The notes below the pieces were generated by a model. It was not told where the DNA came from. It made no database searches and saw only the letters and a program-made list of their open reading frames with translations. A DNA stretch of 64,000 nucleotides. It comes from Thalassobaculum_A sp040219215 (lineage in GTDB: Bacteria > Pseudomonadota > Alphaproteobacteria > Thalassobaculales > Thalassobaculaceae). The translations under genes and the position numbers were made by a program. The DNA lies in contig NZ_JAVJSX010000034.1 of the NCBI RefSeq assembly GCF_040219215.1, forward strand, positions 101,320-165,319, given 5' to 3'. This document shows positions 38,336-46,882 of the stretch, piece by piece. The first letter of the stretch is position 1, and every line of letters begins with the position of its first letter.

Positions 38336-40120
38336 ATGACCATCGATCAGGTTGCCATCCTCTCCATTCTCATTGCCGTGGTGGCGATGTTCGTGTGGGG
38401 TCGCCTGCGGGTCGATGTCATCGCGGTGTCCGCCTTGCTGGTTGCGACCGCCCTTGGCCTGGTTCCCGGTGATCAGGCGTTTGCCGGATTCGGGCACCCG
38501 GCGGTGGTCACCGTGGCCGCCGTCCTCGGTCTGTCGGCCGCGCTTGCCCGGTCCGGTGCTATCGACTGGATCGCGTCGCGCATCGGACGCCTGACCTCCA
38601 ACCGGCTGGTCCAGACCGGGGCGCTGTGCAGCCTTGGCGGCGTGCTGTCCGGTTTCATGAACAACGTCGGCGCGCTGGCGCTGCTGATGCCGGTGTCCCT
38701 GTCGATGGCCAAGCGTGGCAAGTACAGGCCGGGCGGCGTTCTGATGCCGCTGGCCTTCGCCACCATCCTTGGCGGCATGACCACGCTGATCGGCACGCCG
38801 CCGAACCTGCTGATCGCCGGCTACCGCAAACAGGTGACCGGCGAGAGTTTCGCGCTGTTCGACTTCGCGTGGGTCGGAGTGCCGTTGGCGGTGGCGGGCA
38901 TCGCCTTCGTGACCCTGATCGGTTGGCGGCTGTTGCCGGTGCGGGGTCGCTCCGGCGGCTCGGACGGCCAGCCGTTCGACGTCGACGCCTATCTGACGGA
39001 ACTGCGGGTTCCCGAGGGTTCGCCGGTGATCGGCAAGCGATTGAGCGAGGTTCTCGAAACCCTGGAGGAGCCGCCGGCGATCGACGCCCTGGTGCGGCGC
39101 TGGGCCCAGGTGGTGCGGCGCCTGCACCACGCGGTCCTTCAGCGGGGCGACGTGCTGATCACCCACGGCGAAGCCGAGGCGATCCAGGCCCTGGTGACCC
39201 GCGGATTTGAACTGGTGGCGGCCAAGGACCTGGAGCGCGAGGACGGCGGCGGCACGGTCGACCGCGAAGCGCTGGCACTGATGGAGGTGGTGGTGCCGCC
39301 ACGCGCCTGGGTCGAGGGTCGTTCGGCGGCCGAGATCGATCTGCGGGCGCGGTTCGGCCTGAACCTCCTGGCGATCTCGCGGGAGGGAGCAGCGCTCGGC
39401 CGACGGCTGCGCGACCAGCGCTTCAATGCCGGCGACGTCCTGCTGCTGCAGGGCGAGCGTGCCGGGCTGGTCGACTCGGTGCGGGCGATCGGATGCCTGC
39501 CGCTCGCGGAACGCCGCATCGCCCTGCATCCCGAACGCGCCCTGGTCCCGGTGGCCCTGTTCGGCGCGGCGGTGACGGCTACCGCCCTCGGGATCTTTCC
39601 CGCGGTCGTGGCGCTGGTCGCGGCGCTGGTCGGCATGGTGCTGAGCCGCACGATCAACGTGCGCGAAGTCTACGAGTCGATCGACTGGCAGGTCATCGTT
39701 CTGCTGGCCGCGATGATCCCGGTCGGCGGCGCGCTGGAATCCACCGGCACCGCCCGGCTGATGGCCGAAGGCCTTGCGTCGCTGGCGGGGGAAATGCCGC
39801 CACGGGTGCTCCTCGGCCTGCTGCTGGTTCTGACCATGACGCTGTCAGACGTGATGAACAACGCTGCTACCGCGGTTGTGATGGCGCCGATCGGCGTTGG
39901 CGTCGCGGCGGCTCTGGGTGTGAACGCCGACCCGATGCTGATGGCGGTGGCGGTTGGCGCTTCGGCGGCGTTCCTGACCCCGATCGGCCACCAGAACAAC
40001 CTGCTGGTCATGGGACCGGGCGGATACCATTTCGGCGACTATTGGCGCATGGGTCTGCCGCTGGAAATGCTGCTGACCGGACTGGGGGTATGGCTGATTC
40101 CGATTGCGTGGCCGTTCTGA
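38336..40120 (+). CDS. SLC13-family permease with TrkA-C domains
   Basis: A 594-residue permease of the divalent anion:Na+ symporter family (citrate/sulphate type). Two transport halves flank a soluble middle (about 220-400). The first half contains SGFMNNVGALALLMPV, ILGGMTTLIGTPPNLL; the second contains SDVMNNAATAVVMAP and LTPIGHQNNLLVMGPGGY, the paired NNxxT/NP signature hairpins. The middle holds two RCK_C/TrkA-C domains (LTELRVPEGSPVIGKRLSEV and EVVVPPRAWVEGRSAAE), which may sense a nucleotide or ion. The substrate is unknown; its position beside trkH is suggestive but not proof of a link. Confidence 0.9.
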   Translation: MTIDQVAILSILIAVVAMFVWGRLRVDVIAVSALLVATALGLVPGDQAFAGFGHPAVVTVAAVLGLSAALARSGAIDWIASRIGRLTSNRLVQTGALCSLGGVLSGFMNNVGALALLMPVSLSMAKRGKYRPGGVLMPLAFATILGGMTTLIGTPPNLLIAGYRKQVTGESFALFDFAWVGVPLAVAGIAFVTLIGWRLLPVRGRSGGSDGQPFDVDAYLTELRVPEGSPVIGKRLSEVLETLEEPPAIDALVRRWAQVVRRLHHAVLQRGDVLITHGEAEAIQALVTRGFELVAAKDLEREDGGGTVDREALALMEVVVPPRAWVEGRSAAEIDLRARFGLNLLAISREGAALGRRLRDQRFNAGDVLLLQGERAGLVDSVRAIGCLPLAERRIALHPERALVPVALFGAAVTATALGIFPAVVALVAALVGMVLSRTINVREVYESIDWQVIVLLAAMIPVGGALESTGTARLMAEGLASLAGEMPPRVLLGLLLVLTMTLSDVMNNAATAVVMAPIGVGVAAALGVNADPMLMAVAVGASAAFLTPIGHQNNLLVMGPGGYHFGDYWRMGLPLEMLLTGLGVWLIPIAWPF

Positions 40121-40135
40121 CGCCCCTCGCCGGGT

Positions 40136-41068
40136 TCACGGGCGCCAGGTCACCGACGACCGCTCGGGGTCGACCTCCGCGACCCTGCCGCGGTCGAGCC
40201 GGCAGCGCGCTTCGCCGACCGTGACGCCGATCCGGTGGCCGTGCTGGTAGACCGGGGTGCCGAGATAGATCGCGGACGATGTCCAGCCCTGGTAGTGCGG
40301 GTGACCGGGGTTCGCGCTGGCAACGCGCTCGACCCTGCCGTCGGCGGTCAGCCAGACGCCGTCGGCGTTGGCAGCCTCCAGGGTGATGCCGGGTTCGATC
40401 CGGAAGCGCGCCAGCAGCGGCAGGGCGGCCTCCAGCACCGCTCGTGCGGCACCCGCCGCCAGCAGCGCCAGGCCCTCGAACGGCTGGATCGCGTTGTGCA
40501 GGACCGCGACACCGGCGGTGCCGTCCCGGATGTCGAGACGGGCTTGCCCGCGGTCGTTGCGCCGCTCGACCCGCCGCGTCTCGCCGAGGGACAGGGCGCC
40601 CTTCGACACCGCGATCAGGCCGGCGTCGACCTCGGGGTTGGCGTCGATCACGGCCTGCACCGCGGCCACGGGCGCTTCACCCGCCCCGATCCGTTGCAGG
40701 ACGGCGAGGTTCAGCGGGACGCCGTCGGCACCGGGTGTGTTGGGCAGGCGGTGGCCGGTGACCAGGCCGGCCGGGCTGCCGGGCAGGAACTGATCCAACG
40801 GCTCTGGCCGGTCCGGTCCGCTGGAGATCACGGCGGCGACGGTCGCCGCCTCAGCCTGCGATAGAACGCCCTGGCGGCCGAGATCGGCCAGCATGACCGA
40901 ACCGCCGCCACGCTGTGTGCGTGCCCGAACCAGCGTGCCGTCCGGGCATAGGGCGGCGAACACGCCGAAGCCGCGGATTTCCCCGACCCCGACCGATTCG
41001 ACGGTGCCCAGCCCGGCAAGCACGGCCTCACCGGCAGACGGTCCGAAGGCGGCGATACCGATCGTCAT
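40136..41068 (-). CDS. Conserved protein of a DapA-linked family (possibly DUF6963)
   Basis: A 310-residue soluble protein starting MTIGIAAFGPSAGEAVLAGL and containing FAALCPDGTLVRARTQRGG. From memory this resembles a family of unknown function (DUF6963) found beside DapA-like aldolases; I cannot confirm the family here. The GSPAGLVTGHRLPNT segment and repeated small residues suggest an Ntn-like or beta-rich fold, but no catalytic residue is certain. It lies 51 bp after the DapA-family gene, separated by a perfect 10-bp hairpin, and probably acts in the same pathway. Confidence 0.65.
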   Translation of the reverse strand: MTIGIAAFGPSAGEAVLAGLGTVESVGVGEIRGFGVFAALCPDGTLVRARTQRGGGSVMLADLGRQGVLSQAEAATVAAVISSGPDRPEPLDQFLPGSPAGLVTGHRLPNTPGADGVPLNLAVLQRIGAGEAPVAAVQAVIDANPEVDAGLIAVSKGALSLGETRRVERRNDRGQARLDIRDGTAGVAVLHNAIQPFEGLALLAAGAARAVLEAALPLLARFRIEPGITLEAANADGVWLTADGRVERVASANPGHPHYQGWTSSAIYLGTPVYQHGHRIGVTVGEARCRLDRGRVAEVDPERSSVTWRP

Positions 41069-41076
41069 CGCGGAAA

Positions 41077-41107
41077 CGGCCCCCTCGCGGACAACGGGAG
41101 GGGGCCG
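41077..41107 (-). terminator. GC-rich hairpin between the DapA-like and downstream gene
   Basis: Reading the minus strand, CGGCCCCCTC pairs perfectly over 10 bp with GAGGGGGCCG around an 11-nt loop, then TTTCCGCG and the ATG at 41068. It could terminate the aldolase transcript. The 3' arm also contains the only purine-rich ribosome-site candidate (GAGGGGG) of the next gene, so pairing would hide it. Confidence 0.65.
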
Positions 41108-41119
41108 ATCATCGGGTTG

Positions 41120-42040
41120 TCAGGCGGCGAGCGCCGGCAGCTGGAAGTCGACCTTCGCCATGTCGGCGACCAGCTGGTCGGCCCGCTCCGCCGGCAGCGG
41201 CAGGAACGGTGCCCGGACGTTGCGCCACGCCGCCTTGCCGCTCTCGCGGGCCAGCAGTTCCTTCAGCGCCGCGGCGGCCGGATAGGCCTGCAGTGCCAGG
41301 CGCTGGGCGGTCAACGCGTCCTGCAGGCGCTCGGCCTCCGGCGAGCCGGCCTTCCAGGCGGCATAGACCGCGCCGCACATCGACGAGGTGCAGTTTCCGG
41401 TGGCGGTGATGGTGCCGACGCCGCCGGCCTTCAGGGTGTCGAGCAGGTAGCGCTCGGTACCGGCGAACACGTCGAAGCCGGGGAACGCGGCGGCCATCGC
41501 CTTCATGTTCTCGAAGTCGCCGGAGCTGTCCTTGACACCGCAGAACACGCCCGGGAAGTCCTTCAGGAACCGGCCGATCAACTCGTGGCTGAACGGCACC
41601 GCCGACATCTGCGGGAAGTGGTAGAGGTAGACCTTCAGCTTGGGGTCGGCGACCTGTTCCAGCACCCGCGCAAAGTGGGTGTACAGGCCGTTATCGCTGG
41701 GATTCTTGTAGTAGAACGGCGGCAGCATCAGCGCCGACTCGATGCCGATCTCCAGCGTCTTCCGGGTCAGGTCGACCGTGTCCGGCAACGCGCAGCAGCC
41801 GGTGCCGATCATCATGCGATCCATCGGCAGGTCGGAGGCGCCCAGCACGTCCAGGAAATCCAGCCGCTCCTTCAGCGACAGCGAATTCGCCTCGCCGGTG
41901 GTGCCGAACAGCAGCACGCCGTCGCAGCCGTTGGCCAGCAGCCAGCGGCTGTGGGCGATCGTGCCCTGGACGTCGATCGACAGGTCGTTGTTGAACGCGG
42001 TCAGGCCGGCGGCCATCACGCCCTTGATACGCTCGCTCAT
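41120..42040 (-). CDS. Dihydrodipicolinate synthase / N-acetylneuraminate lyase family aldolase
   Basis: A 306-residue class I aldolase with the DapA/NanA (beta/alpha)8 fold. The Schiff-base lysine is in FCGVKDSSGDF, the catalytic tyrosine is in VYLYHFPQM, and the phosphate/carboxylate loop is LFGTTGEANSLSL. It is unlikely to be the lysine-pathway DapA: the loops differ and the next gene is not a lysine gene. The likely substrate is a 2-keto sugar acid or similar, but it cannot be fixed from the sequence. Confidence 0.85.
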   Translation of the reverse strand: MSERIKGVMAAGLTAFNNDLSIDVQGTIAHSRWLLANGCDGVLLFGTTGEANSLSLKERLDFLDVLGASDLPMDRMMIGTGCCALPDTVDLTRKTLEIGIESALMLPPFYYKNPSDNGLYTHFARVLEQVADPKLKVYLYHFPQMSAVPFSHELIGRFLKDFPGVFCGVKDSSGDFENMKAMAAAFPGFDVFAGTERYLLDTLKAGGVGTITATGNCTSSMCGAVYAAWKAGSPEAERLQDALTAQRLALQAYPAAAALKELLARESGKAAWRNVRAPFLPLPAERADQLVADMAKVDFQLPALAA

Positions 42041-42145
42041 GAGGGTCCTCCGGGGATTGAAATCTGCGGCGCACCATAGGCGGCGGCGGCACTTCCGATC
42101 AAGCGGTCGTACGGCAGGATTGAATTGCCCCGGCGACGGCGTCGG

Positions 42146-42739
42146 TCAGCCGCCGACCTTCTCGCGGATCGTCCGTGCCATACCTTCCGGGGTGGCGTCG
42201 TGGGCGAAATGGGTCACGTAGTTGCCGTCCGGATCCATCAGGTAGGTGATCGACGAGTGGTCCATCAGGTAGTCGGTCGACGCCTCGGTCTCGGCCTTGC
42301 GGTAGTAGACCCGGTAGGCCTTGGCGACAGTCTTCACCTGGGCGGGCGTGCCGGTCAGCATGACGAAGCCGGGGTGGAAGTGGTCGTGGTATCCGGCAAG
42401 CTGTTCCACCGTGTCGCGCTCCGGATCGACGGTGATGAACACCGGCGTCACCTTGTCGGCGGCCGGCCCGACCTGGTCGAGGGCCTGGGTCATCACCGTG
42501 AGCGAGGTCGGGCAGACGTCCGGGCAGAAGGTGTAACCGAAGTAGATCAGGCTCCACTTCCCTATGAGCGTCTGGTCGGTGACGGTCCGGCCGGACTGGT
42601 CGACCAGTTCGAACGGCCCGCCGATCAGGGCTGCAGTGCCTTCCTGGGTGCGGGTCCAGATCAGATACCCGCCGACCACGGTCGCGGCCAGCGCCGCCGA
42701 CAGCAGGGTGACCACCAGGACGAAGGTGCGGGTCGACAT
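42146..42739 (-). CDS. SCO1/SenC family protein (copper delivery to cytochrome oxidase)
   Basis: A 197-residue membrane-anchored thioredoxin-fold protein. The N-terminal helix (about 5-28) anchors it facing the periplasm. The copper-binding CPDVC motif is in FGYTFCPDVCPTSL, and the third ligand His is in YLMDHSSITYLMDPDG. It fits copper insertion into the CuA centre or related redox roles. The start was set at the ATG at 42739 with a GGAG site upstream. No cytochrome oxidase gene is adjacent. Confidence 0.92.
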   Translation of the reverse strand: MSTRTFVLVVTLLSAALAATVVGGYLIWTRTQEGTAALIGGPFELVDQSGRTVTDQTLIGKWSLIYFGYTFCPDVCPTSLTVMTQALDQVGPAADKVTPVFITVDPERDTVEQLAGYHDHFHPGFVMLTGTPAQVKTVAKAYRVYYRKAETEASTDYLMDHSSITYLMDPDGNYVTHFAHDATPEGMARTIREKVGG

Positions 42740-42867
42740 CGGATGCTCCGGCGATTGTCGTCTGCAACGAGCGGCCATCGGGCATGGGGCGTGCGCCGCC
42801 GTCAAGTGAACAGCACGGGGTCGGCGGAATTGCCGCAAGCCAGCGACGGGCATAACCTGGACGGATC

Positions 42868-43644
42868 ATGCCTCCGGAACCGCTCCCGGTCATTCGGATC
42901 TTCGCTGGCACCCGCGCCGCGGTTCGCCTGGCAACGGCGATGGCTGCGCGTTTCGAAGGACGTCTGACGGTCGCGGTCGCATTGTGCGGAAACGGTCCGG
43001 TACCACGCGGCTGCCTGACGGACTGCATCGGTGACGGCGTGCCCGATCTCGCCGGAGCGGCGGCGGTGATCGACGGTCTGGATCCGTTCGGCCGCCGATT
43101 GGTCCAACGGGTCCGTGACGCGTCGGCAAGGGCGCGCATACCCCGTCTGGCGTTCCGCCCGCCGGCATGGCAACGCCATCCGCTCGATCGCTGGGTCGAG
43201 GTGCGCGATCTTGCCGGAGCGGTTTCGGCCGTTCCGTCGATCGCCCGAACCGTCCTGCTGGCGCTTCCCGAGCCCGACATTGCAGCGTTCACGTTGGTGG
43301 ACGATGTGGATTTCGCAGTGCGGATGGCGAGGCCGCCGGCGCGCTGGGATCGTCCGCCCCGCTTCACTGTGCACGCCGGTGGCAGTCAGTGTCACCACCA
43401 GGCGGAAGTCCGGTTGCTGCGCTCGACCGGGGCCGGGGCGGTGGTGATGCGGGCGACCGGCTGCGAGGCCGACACGGGGCTGGTGACGGCCGCGCGATCG
43501 CTGGACCTGCCGATCGTCATGATCCGCCGCCCGGTCGAGCGCGGCGAGGTGCCGGCGCGCACGATCGACGTTGCCGTCGACTGGATCGAGGCGGTCCGGT
43601 CCGGCGTCAGTGCCGAGGCGCTGGACGTCCCGGCGTGGCGTTGA
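42868..43644 (+). CDS. CobK/CbiJ-like precorrin-6A reductase, divergent
   Basis: A 258-residue protein, the normal size of CobK, which reduces precorrin-6A in cobalamin synthesis. The overall pattern fits: a Rossmann-type start (IRIFAGTRAAVRLA), the PWP-like PPAWQRHPLDRW, VLLALPEPDIAAF, and the C-terminal LDLPIVMIRRPVERG typical of CobK. Expected hallmarks are altered, however: the DATHPFA region reads IDGLDPFG and the KNSGG region reads RATGCEAD. It converges with the cobC-like gene, overlapping by 38 bp, and sits among cobS/cobT. It may be a degenerate or retuned enzyme. Confidence 0.65.
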   Translation: MPPEPLPVIRIFAGTRAAVRLATAMAARFEGRLTVAVALCGNGPVPRGCLTDCIGDGVPDLAGAAAVIDGLDPFGRRLVQRVRDASARARIPRLAFRPPAWQRHPLDRWVEVRDLAGAVSAVPSIARTVLLALPEPDIAAFTLVDDVDFAVRMARPPARWDRPPRFTVHAGGSQCHHQAEVRLLRSTGAGAVVMRATGCEADTGLVTAARSLDLPIVMIRRPVERGEVPARTIDVAVDWIEAVRSGVSAEALDVPAWR

Positions 43645-44230
43645 CGAAGGCGACCCCCCAGGCGCCATCCGGATAATGGTCGATCCGGGTTACCGAGACC
43701 GTTTCGGTATGAAACGCCAGCGCCTTGGCGGGTGCGATGTCCAGCGCGATCGCCAGGGCCGCGCGGATCGACCCGCCGTGCATGACCGCCACCACGTCGC
43801 GGCCGGCGGCGCGCGCCGACCAGTCGCCCAGCGCGGTGCGCACGCGGCCGATGACGTCGACGAAGCTCTCGCCGTTGGGTGCGCACTCGTCCGCGGGCGC
43901 CAGCCAGAAGCGGCGGTAGGCCTCGGGTTGCCGCGACAGAATGTGCTCGCGGACCTGACCCTGCCAGTCCCCGAAGCATTGTTCCATCAGGCGCGGTTCG
44001 TCCACCGGGTCGTCACCGGCACAGCCGGCGGCCCGGATCGCCTCGGCGGTCTTTCGGGTCCGGCCCAGCGGGCTCTGCAGCCACAGCGCCCCGGACGGAA
44101 GGGTCTCGGCGACCGCGTTGAAAATGGTGGCGTCGTCGACGTCGCAGTCGATGTCGTGCTGGCCGTAGATCACCTTGGTTGGGTTGATCACCGGCGCGTG
44201 GCGCACCAGCCACCAGCGGGTCGGGGTCAT
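43607..44230 (-). CDS. Histidine phosphatase, CobC-like alpha-ribazole phosphatase
   Basis: A 207-residue branch-1 histidine phosphatase. LVRHAPV carries the phospho-acceptor histidine, QSPLGRTRKTAE supplies the second arginine, and VMHGGSIRAAL the second histidine. EQCFGDWQG is typical of CobC. The position among cobS and cobT supports dephosphorylation of alpha-ribazole phosphate in nucleotide-loop assembly. It starts 24 bp after the cobS stop on the same strand. Confidence 0.8.
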   Translation of the reverse strand: MTPTRWWLVRHAPVINPTKVIYGQHDIDCDVDDATIFNAVAETLPSGALWLQSPLGRTRKTAEAIRAAGCAGDDPVDEPRLMEQCFGDWQGQVREHILSRQPEAYRRFWLAPADECAPNGESFVDVIGRVRTALGDWSARAAGRDVVAVMHGGSIRAALAIALDIAPAKALAFHTETVSVTRIDHYPDGAWGVAFVNATPGRPAPRH

Positions 44231-44254
44231 CGCCGTTTCCTTACGCTGAGATCG

Positions 44255-45052
44255 TCATGAGCCGAGATAGGACACGATCGCGAACAGGGCGGCGATCTCG
44301 CCCACCTGCTCGGCTGCTCCGAACACGTCGCCGGTGACGCCACCGATCTGGCGGCGGGCCAGCCAGCCGACCGCGAAGGCGGCTCCGCCGGTTGCCAGCG
44401 CGGCCGCCAGGCCGATTCCAGCAGGCAGGATCAGCAGCGCTGCTCCGGCTCCGATGCCGGCGGCCCACAGCGCGCCGAGAGCATCCGGACGGCCGGCGTC
44501 GCGCCCGCGTCCGTCCGGTGCCGCCGGGGGCAGCCAGTGGGCCAGCGCCGGGATCGCCGAGCGCCCAAGGGCATGCGCCGCGACCAGCGCGACGACCGCC
44601 GTTTCGACGTCGGCCAATGCGGCGAGCGCGGCAACCTTGGCAGCGGTCGCGAGGACCAAAGCGAGCACGCCATAGCTGCCGATGTGGCTGTCGCGCATGA
44701 TCCGGCGCTTGGCGTCAGCGTCCGCGCCACCGCCGAACCCGTCGGCGACGTCGGCCAACCCGTCCTCATGCAGCGCACCGGTAGCCACGGCCGCGGCAGC
44801 AATGGCGGCGAGCGCTGCGACCGATGCCGGCAGGCCGACGCCCTGGGCGATCCAGTACGCGAACGCGGCGATCAGACCGACGCCCACGCCGACCACCGGA
44901 AACGCCCAGGCCGCCGCCATCAGCGGCCGGCTTTCGGGCAGTCGTCCCGGCCAGGGCAGGCGGGTCAGGAACATCACGGCCAGCCCGATCTCCTCGCGCC
45001 AGAAATGGGTCGGCCGGCCGGAACTGCTTGGTTGCGAGGCGCTGTCGTTCAT
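44255..45052 (-). CDS. cobS: Adenosylcobinamide-GDP ribazoletransferase (cobalamin synthase)
   Basis: A 265-residue inner-membrane enzyme joining adenosylcobinamide-GDP and alpha-ribazole to form cobalamin. It has several hydrophobic helices, the CobS motif HEDGLADVADGFGGG with acidic residues, and MRDSHIGSYGVLAL. The start ATG at 45052 gives a hydrophilic head before FLTRLPWPG, another CobS landmark. It is followed by the cobC-like gene and diverges from cobT across 95 bp, too short for a cobalamin riboswitch. Confidence 0.93.
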   Translation of the reverse strand: MNDSASQPSSSGRPTHFWREEIGLAVMFLTRLPWPGRLPESRPLMAAAWAFPVVGVGVGLIAAFAYWIAQGVGLPASVAALAAIAAAAVATGALHEDGLADVADGFGGGADADAKRRIMRDSHIGSYGVLALVLATAAKVAALAALADVETAVVALVAAHALGRSAIPALAHWLPPAAPDGRGRDAGRPDALGALWAAGIGAGAALLILPAGIGLAAALATGGAAFAVGWLARRQIGGVTGDVFGAAEQVGEIAALFAIVSYLGS

Positions 45053-45147
45053 GCTGCTGACCGTCTCGGCCCTTTCCTGTGCGGTCCCCCGCGGTTATAG
45101 GCTTGCGGCCGAAAAGGCAATCCTGCTGCGACACCGAGCGAGGCCCG

Positions 45148-46179
45148 ATGCCCGACAAGCCCTTCGACCCGACGACCGTATCGCTCGACGAGATGCGGGC
45201 GTTGTTCCGCGAGCTTCCCGGACCGGACCTGGAGGCCGGGACCCAGGCGGCAGCCCGTGAGGCGCAACTGACCAAGCCGCGCGGTGCGCTGGGGCGGCTG
45301 GAAGAACTGGCGGCGTGGCTGGCGACCTGGCAGGGCCGGCACCCGCCGCGCCTGCAGCATCCGCGCACCGCCGTGTTCGCCGGGAACCACGGTGTGGCGG
45401 CGCTGGGCGTGTCCGCCTATCCAGCCGAGGTGACCGCCCAGATGGTGCAGAACTTCGTGGCCGGCGGGGCGGCGGTCAACCAGCTGTGCCGGGCGTTCGA
45501 CGCCGACCTGCGGGTCTATGAACTGGCGCTGGAGCAGCCGACGGCCGACTTCACCCAGGGTCCGGCGATGACCGGTGACGACTGCGCCCGCGCCATGGCA
45601 TACGGCATGATGGCGGTCGAGCCGAACCTCGACGTGCTGTGCCTGGGCGAAATGGGTATCGGCAACACCACCGCGGCGGCGGCGCTGGCTTGCGCGCTGT
45701 TTGGCGGGGAGGTCGAGGACTGGGTCGGGCGCGGCACCGGGGTCTCCGGCGATGCGCTGGAAACCAAGATCCGGGTGGTCCGCGAGGGCGTGGCGCGGCA
45801 CGGCGGCGCCGGCGATCCGCTGGACCTGTTGGCAGCCCTGGGCGGGCTGGAACTGGCGGCGATCGCCGGGGCGGTGATGGCGGCGCGGCTGGCGCGCACG
45901 CCGGTGGTGCTGGACGGCTTCGCCTGCACGGTTGCGGCTGCCGTGCTGTGGAAGGTCGACCCCAAGGCGCTGGAACACTGCATCGTCGGCCATCGCTCGG
46001 TCGAGCCAGGTCACTCAAGGGTGCTTGAGGCGATTGGCAAGGAGCCCTTGTTCGACTTCGGAATGCGGCTCGGCGAAGGCTCGGGCGCCACGCTGGCGCT
46101 CGGCGTGCTCCGGGCGGCAGTGGAATGCCACACCGGGATGGCGACCTTCGCCGATGCCGGCGTGTCGGGGCCGGCATGA
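45148..46179 (+). CDS. cobT: Nicotinate-nucleotide--dimethylbenzimidazole phosphoribosyltransferase
   Basis: A 343-residue CobT that forms alpha-ribazole phosphate. Landmarks are TKPRGALGRLEELA, VFAGNHGVAALGVSAYP, LGEMGIGNTT, and HRSVEPGHSRVLE with the catalytic glutamate. The length is normal. The start was set at the ATG at 45148 after GAGCGAGG. Its stop overlaps the ATG of the NUDIX gene (ATGA), so they are coupled. Confidence 0.94.
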   Translation: MPDKPFDPTTVSLDEMRALFRELPGPDLEAGTQAAAREAQLTKPRGALGRLEELAAWLATWQGRHPPRLQHPRTAVFAGNHGVAALGVSAYPAEVTAQMVQNFVAGGAAVNQLCRAFDADLRVYELALEQPTADFTQGPAMTGDDCARAMAYGMMAVEPNLDVLCLGEMGIGNTTAAAALACALFGGEVEDWVGRGTGVSGDALETKIRVVREGVARHGGAGDPLDLLAALGGLELAAIAGAVMAARLARTPVVLDGFACTVAAAVLWKVDPKALEHCIVGHRSVEPGHSRVLEAIGKEPLFDFGMRLGEGSGATLALGVLRAAVECHTGMATFADAGVSGPA

Positions 46180-46778
46180 CGAGGGCCCCCATCAGGCCGG
46201 CGCCGTGGACCGTCGAGACCAGCCGGGTCGAATACACCGACCGCTTCCTGACCCACCGGATGGACCGCTGCCTGACCGAGCGCGGCAACATCCTCGACCC
46301 GTACCATGTGCTGGAGCTGCGTGACTGGTGCCATGTGGTCGCTCTGACCGAGGCCGGTGAGGTGGTCCTGGTCGAGGAGTACCGCCACGCCGCCGGGCGG
46401 GTGGTGCGTGGCCTGCCGGCGGGAACGGTGGAGGCCGGAGAGGACCCGGCTGTCGCCATGCCGCGCGAGCTGACCGAGGAGACCGGATACTCCGCGGACA
46501 CCTGGATCACGCTGCCGTCGACCTGGGGCAACCCGGCGACCCAGACCAACCGGGTGCACAGCTACCTCGCCCTCGGCGCCCGCCCGTTTGGCGGACAGTC
46601 GCTGGATCCGGGCGAGACAATCGATGTGGTGCTGAAACCAGCGGGCGAAGCGCTCGCCGATCTGATGGCCGGGACCTGGGTCATCTCGGGGCTCCACGCC
46701 GCCGGTCTGATGCTGGCGCACCACTACGCACGGATGCACGCCGCCGGGGACCCACGCTTGGCACCGTTGGCGCGGTGA
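46176..46778 (+). CDS. NUDIX hydrolase
   Basis: A 200-residue Nudix protein with a complete box at about residues 90-112: G-x5-E-x7-RELTEETGY. The N-terminal strand region (TDRFLTHRMDRCL) and VVLVEEYRHAAGR resemble ADP-sugar/ADP-ribose pyrophosphatases, but the substrate is unknown. It overlaps cobT by ATGA, which might tie it to nucleotide by-products of cobalamin assembly; this is inference. Confidence 0.85.
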   Translation: MTRAPIRPAPWTVETSRVEYTDRFLTHRMDRCLTERGNILDPYHVLELRDWCHVVALTEAGEVVLVEEYRHAAGRVVRGLPAGTVEAGEDPAVAMPRELTEETGYSADTWITLPSTWGNPATQTNRVHSYLALGARPFGGQSLDPGETIDVVLKPAGEALADLMAGTWVISGLHAAGLMLAHHYARMHAAGDPRLAPLAR

Positions 46779-46882
46779 CGATCGGCTGTCCCGCTTCTCC
46801 TAAATCCACCCGAGCATCGAGCGCAGCGAGCCAGGAAGACCCGTTGCCCAGGGTCATTCGCTGGCCGCGGGCATCAAGAGCG

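Noticed and set aside
45053..45147. Cobalamin riboswitch between cobS and cobT
   Set aside because: The 95-bp gap is too short for the riboswitch and no B12 box is seen.
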